Positions 24,144 to 25,077 of a stretch of 25,077 bases of DNA are shown one piece after another (position 1 is the first letter of the stretch; every line of letters begins with the position of its first letter). The DNA is from an uncultured Oscillibacter sp. GTDB lineage: Bacteria > Bacillota > Clostridia > Oscillospirales > Oscillospiraceae. The stretch spans positions 1-25,077 of the forward strand of contig CAMHBH010000012.1 of NCBI GenBank assembly GCA_946183175.1. The letters run 5' to 3'. Below the pieces are notes generated by a model. It did no database searches and was not told the DNA's origin. It worked only from the letters and a program-made list of their open reading frames with translations. Position numbers and translations under genes: made by a program.

Positions 24144-25077
24144 TCAGGCCATAGCGGGCTTTTTGAGATTGTCGTAGGTCTTGCACACGGGGGCGTTGGC
24201 CTTGAAGGATTCCTCGTCGAACCACAGGAGGTTGTTGGAGGTCGCCTTGTCGAAAAGCTGCATGGTAATCGGCGGGGCGTTGAACTTGACCGTACTGCCG
24301 ACGGACACGTCCTCGTTGAGGCCCATCGTAGGAATCACCATGACGACCTCGTCGCCCTCGCAGTCGGCGTGGAGGTTGACTTCCGAGCCGAGCATTTCGG
24401 AGACCTCGATTTTGCCCTTGAGTTCGCCCTGTCCGACGGAGAGGTGCTGGGGGCGAATGCCGACGACGATGTCGCAGGGCTGTTGATTGTTCTGCTTGAG
24501 GGCGGCCTGCTGGAAATCGTCGAGCTTGAACTTGGCACCCTTAATCTGGGCGTAGTAGACGCCGTTTTCGAGCAGGAGCTTGCTGTTGTCGAAGAAGTTC
24601 ATGACGGGCATTCCGATGAAGCCCGCGACGAACAGGTTGACCGGGCAGTTGAACAGGTCCTGCGGCGCGCCAATCTGGTTGACGAAGCCGTCCTTCATGA
24701 TGACGATTCTGTCGCCGAGGGTCATGGCCTCTGTCTGGTCGTGCGTGACGTACATAAACGTGGTGTTGATTCTCTGGCGGAGCTTGATAATCTCGGCGCG
24801 CATCTGGTTACGGAGTTTCGCGTCGAGGTTGGAAAGAGGCTCGTCCATGAGGAACACTTTTGGGTCGCGAACCATCGCGCGGCCAATGGCTACGCGCTGA
24901 CGCTGGCCGCCGGAAAGCGCCTTGGGCTTGCGTTCAAGGTACTGCGTGATGTCCAGAATCGCGGCGACTTCCCGCACCTTCTTGTCAATAACGTCCTTGG
25001 GGGTCTTTTTGAGCTTGAGGGCGAAGGCCATGTTGTCGTACACGGTCATGTGGGGGTAGAGGGCGTAGTTCTGGAAA
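24144..25077 (-). CDS. Sugar ABC transporter ATP-binding protein (MalK/MsmK/UgpC family), 5' end missing
   Basis: The frame is open to the window edge and gives the last 310 residues; the start and the Walker A motif lie beyond 25077. Visible are the Q-loop FQNYALYPHMTVYDN, signature LSGGQRQRVAIGRAM, Walker B VFLMDEPLSNLD, the H-loop VTHD, and a C-terminal regulatory TOBE region (VVGIRPQHLSV and following). This family energises CUT1 carbohydrate importers, and MsmK-like members serve several transporters. The gene ends at its own terminator with no permease behind it, as expected for a shared ATPase. The ATG at 25049 is internal to the Q-loop and is not the start. Confidence 0.95.
   Translation of the reverse strand, partial: FQNYALYPHMTVYDNMAFALKLKKTPKDVIDKKVREVAAILDITQYLERKPKALSGGQRQRVAIGRAMVRDPKVFLMDEPLSNLDAKLRNQMRAEIIKLRQRINTTFMYVTHDQTEAMTLGDRIVIMKDGFVNQIGAPQDLFNCPVNLFVAGFIGMPVMNFFDNSKLLLENGVYYAQIKGAKFKLDDFQQAALKQNNQQPCDIVVGIRPQHLSVGQGELKGKIEVSEMLGSEVNLHADCEGDEVVMVIPTMGLNEDVSVGSTVKFNAPPITMQLFDKATSNNLLWFDEESFKANAPVCKTYDNLKKPAMA

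Noticed and set aside
23254..24225. A long minus-strand frame opposite the SGNH hydrolase.
   Set aside because: No recognisable domain; it runs antisense through a gene with intact catalytic blocks and across a strong terminator.
25047..25049. ATG at 25049 as the start of the sugar ABC ATPase.
   Set aside because: It lies within the conserved Q-loop; the frame continues to the window edge with family sequence.

Overview
The window is about 25 kb of GC-rich bacterial chromosome. Several features suggest a Bacillota member of class Clostridia, probably an Oscillospiraceae-like gut lineage: strong AGGAGG-type ribosome binding sites, a clostridial-type GlgA, a complete AmmeMemoRadiSam set, an M18 aminopeptidase, and dense runs of overlapping housekeeping genes. 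It is almost certainly a short-read or metagenome assembly, because 31 bases of Illumina TruSeq adapter sit inside glgA (11030-11060). No RNA genes, insertion sequences, prophage or CRISPR arrays were seen.

Layout. (a) 1-969: C-terminal part of a SEDS (FtsW/RodA) cell-wall polymerase. (b) 988-10422: one promoter followed by a tightly packed + strand run: ddl, murF, an ABC-F ATPase, a YdcF-like membrane protein, prfA, a Sua5-CoaE fusion and an M18 aminopeptidase. This joins peptidoglycan-precursor synthesis to translation functions (release factor 1, t6A tRNA modification, ABC-F) and CoA synthesis. (c) 10514-12425: glgA with its own promoter, an Ala/Pro/Glu/Val-rich N-terminal extension, the adapter artefact, and a bidirectional terminator. 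(d) 17645-12432, minus strand: carA and a 1344-residue carB whose C-terminus is fused in frame to diaminopimelate epimerase (DapF). (e) 17789-19307: an MgtE magnesium transporter behind a short structured leader. (f) 23257-19313, minus strand: a Memo-AMMECR1 fusion (AmrB-AmrA), the radical SAM partner AmrS, then pyruvate kinase. (g) 23191-24070: a divergent SGNH hydrolase with a palindrome-rich leader. (h) 24113-25077: the C-terminal part of a MalK/MsmK-type sugar ABC transporter ATPase.

The most striking signal belongs to no single gene. The tetranucleotide GATC is absent from the whole window; the only copy lies inside the adapter. Well over 200 GAT trinucleotides are present and every native one is followed by T, A or G. 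Isoleucine codons after a codon ending in G are ATT or ATA rather than ATC, so the avoidance acts at synonymous sites. This points to a GATC-targeting restriction or modification force in this lineage and also marks the adapter as foreign.

Other points for a second look are two apparently undescribed enzyme fusions (CarB-DapF and Sua5-CoaE), a DapF domain in which the first catalytic cysteine is alanine, a possible pseudoknot or switch in the mgtE leader, and a 24-bp palindrome between the amr and SGNH genes.
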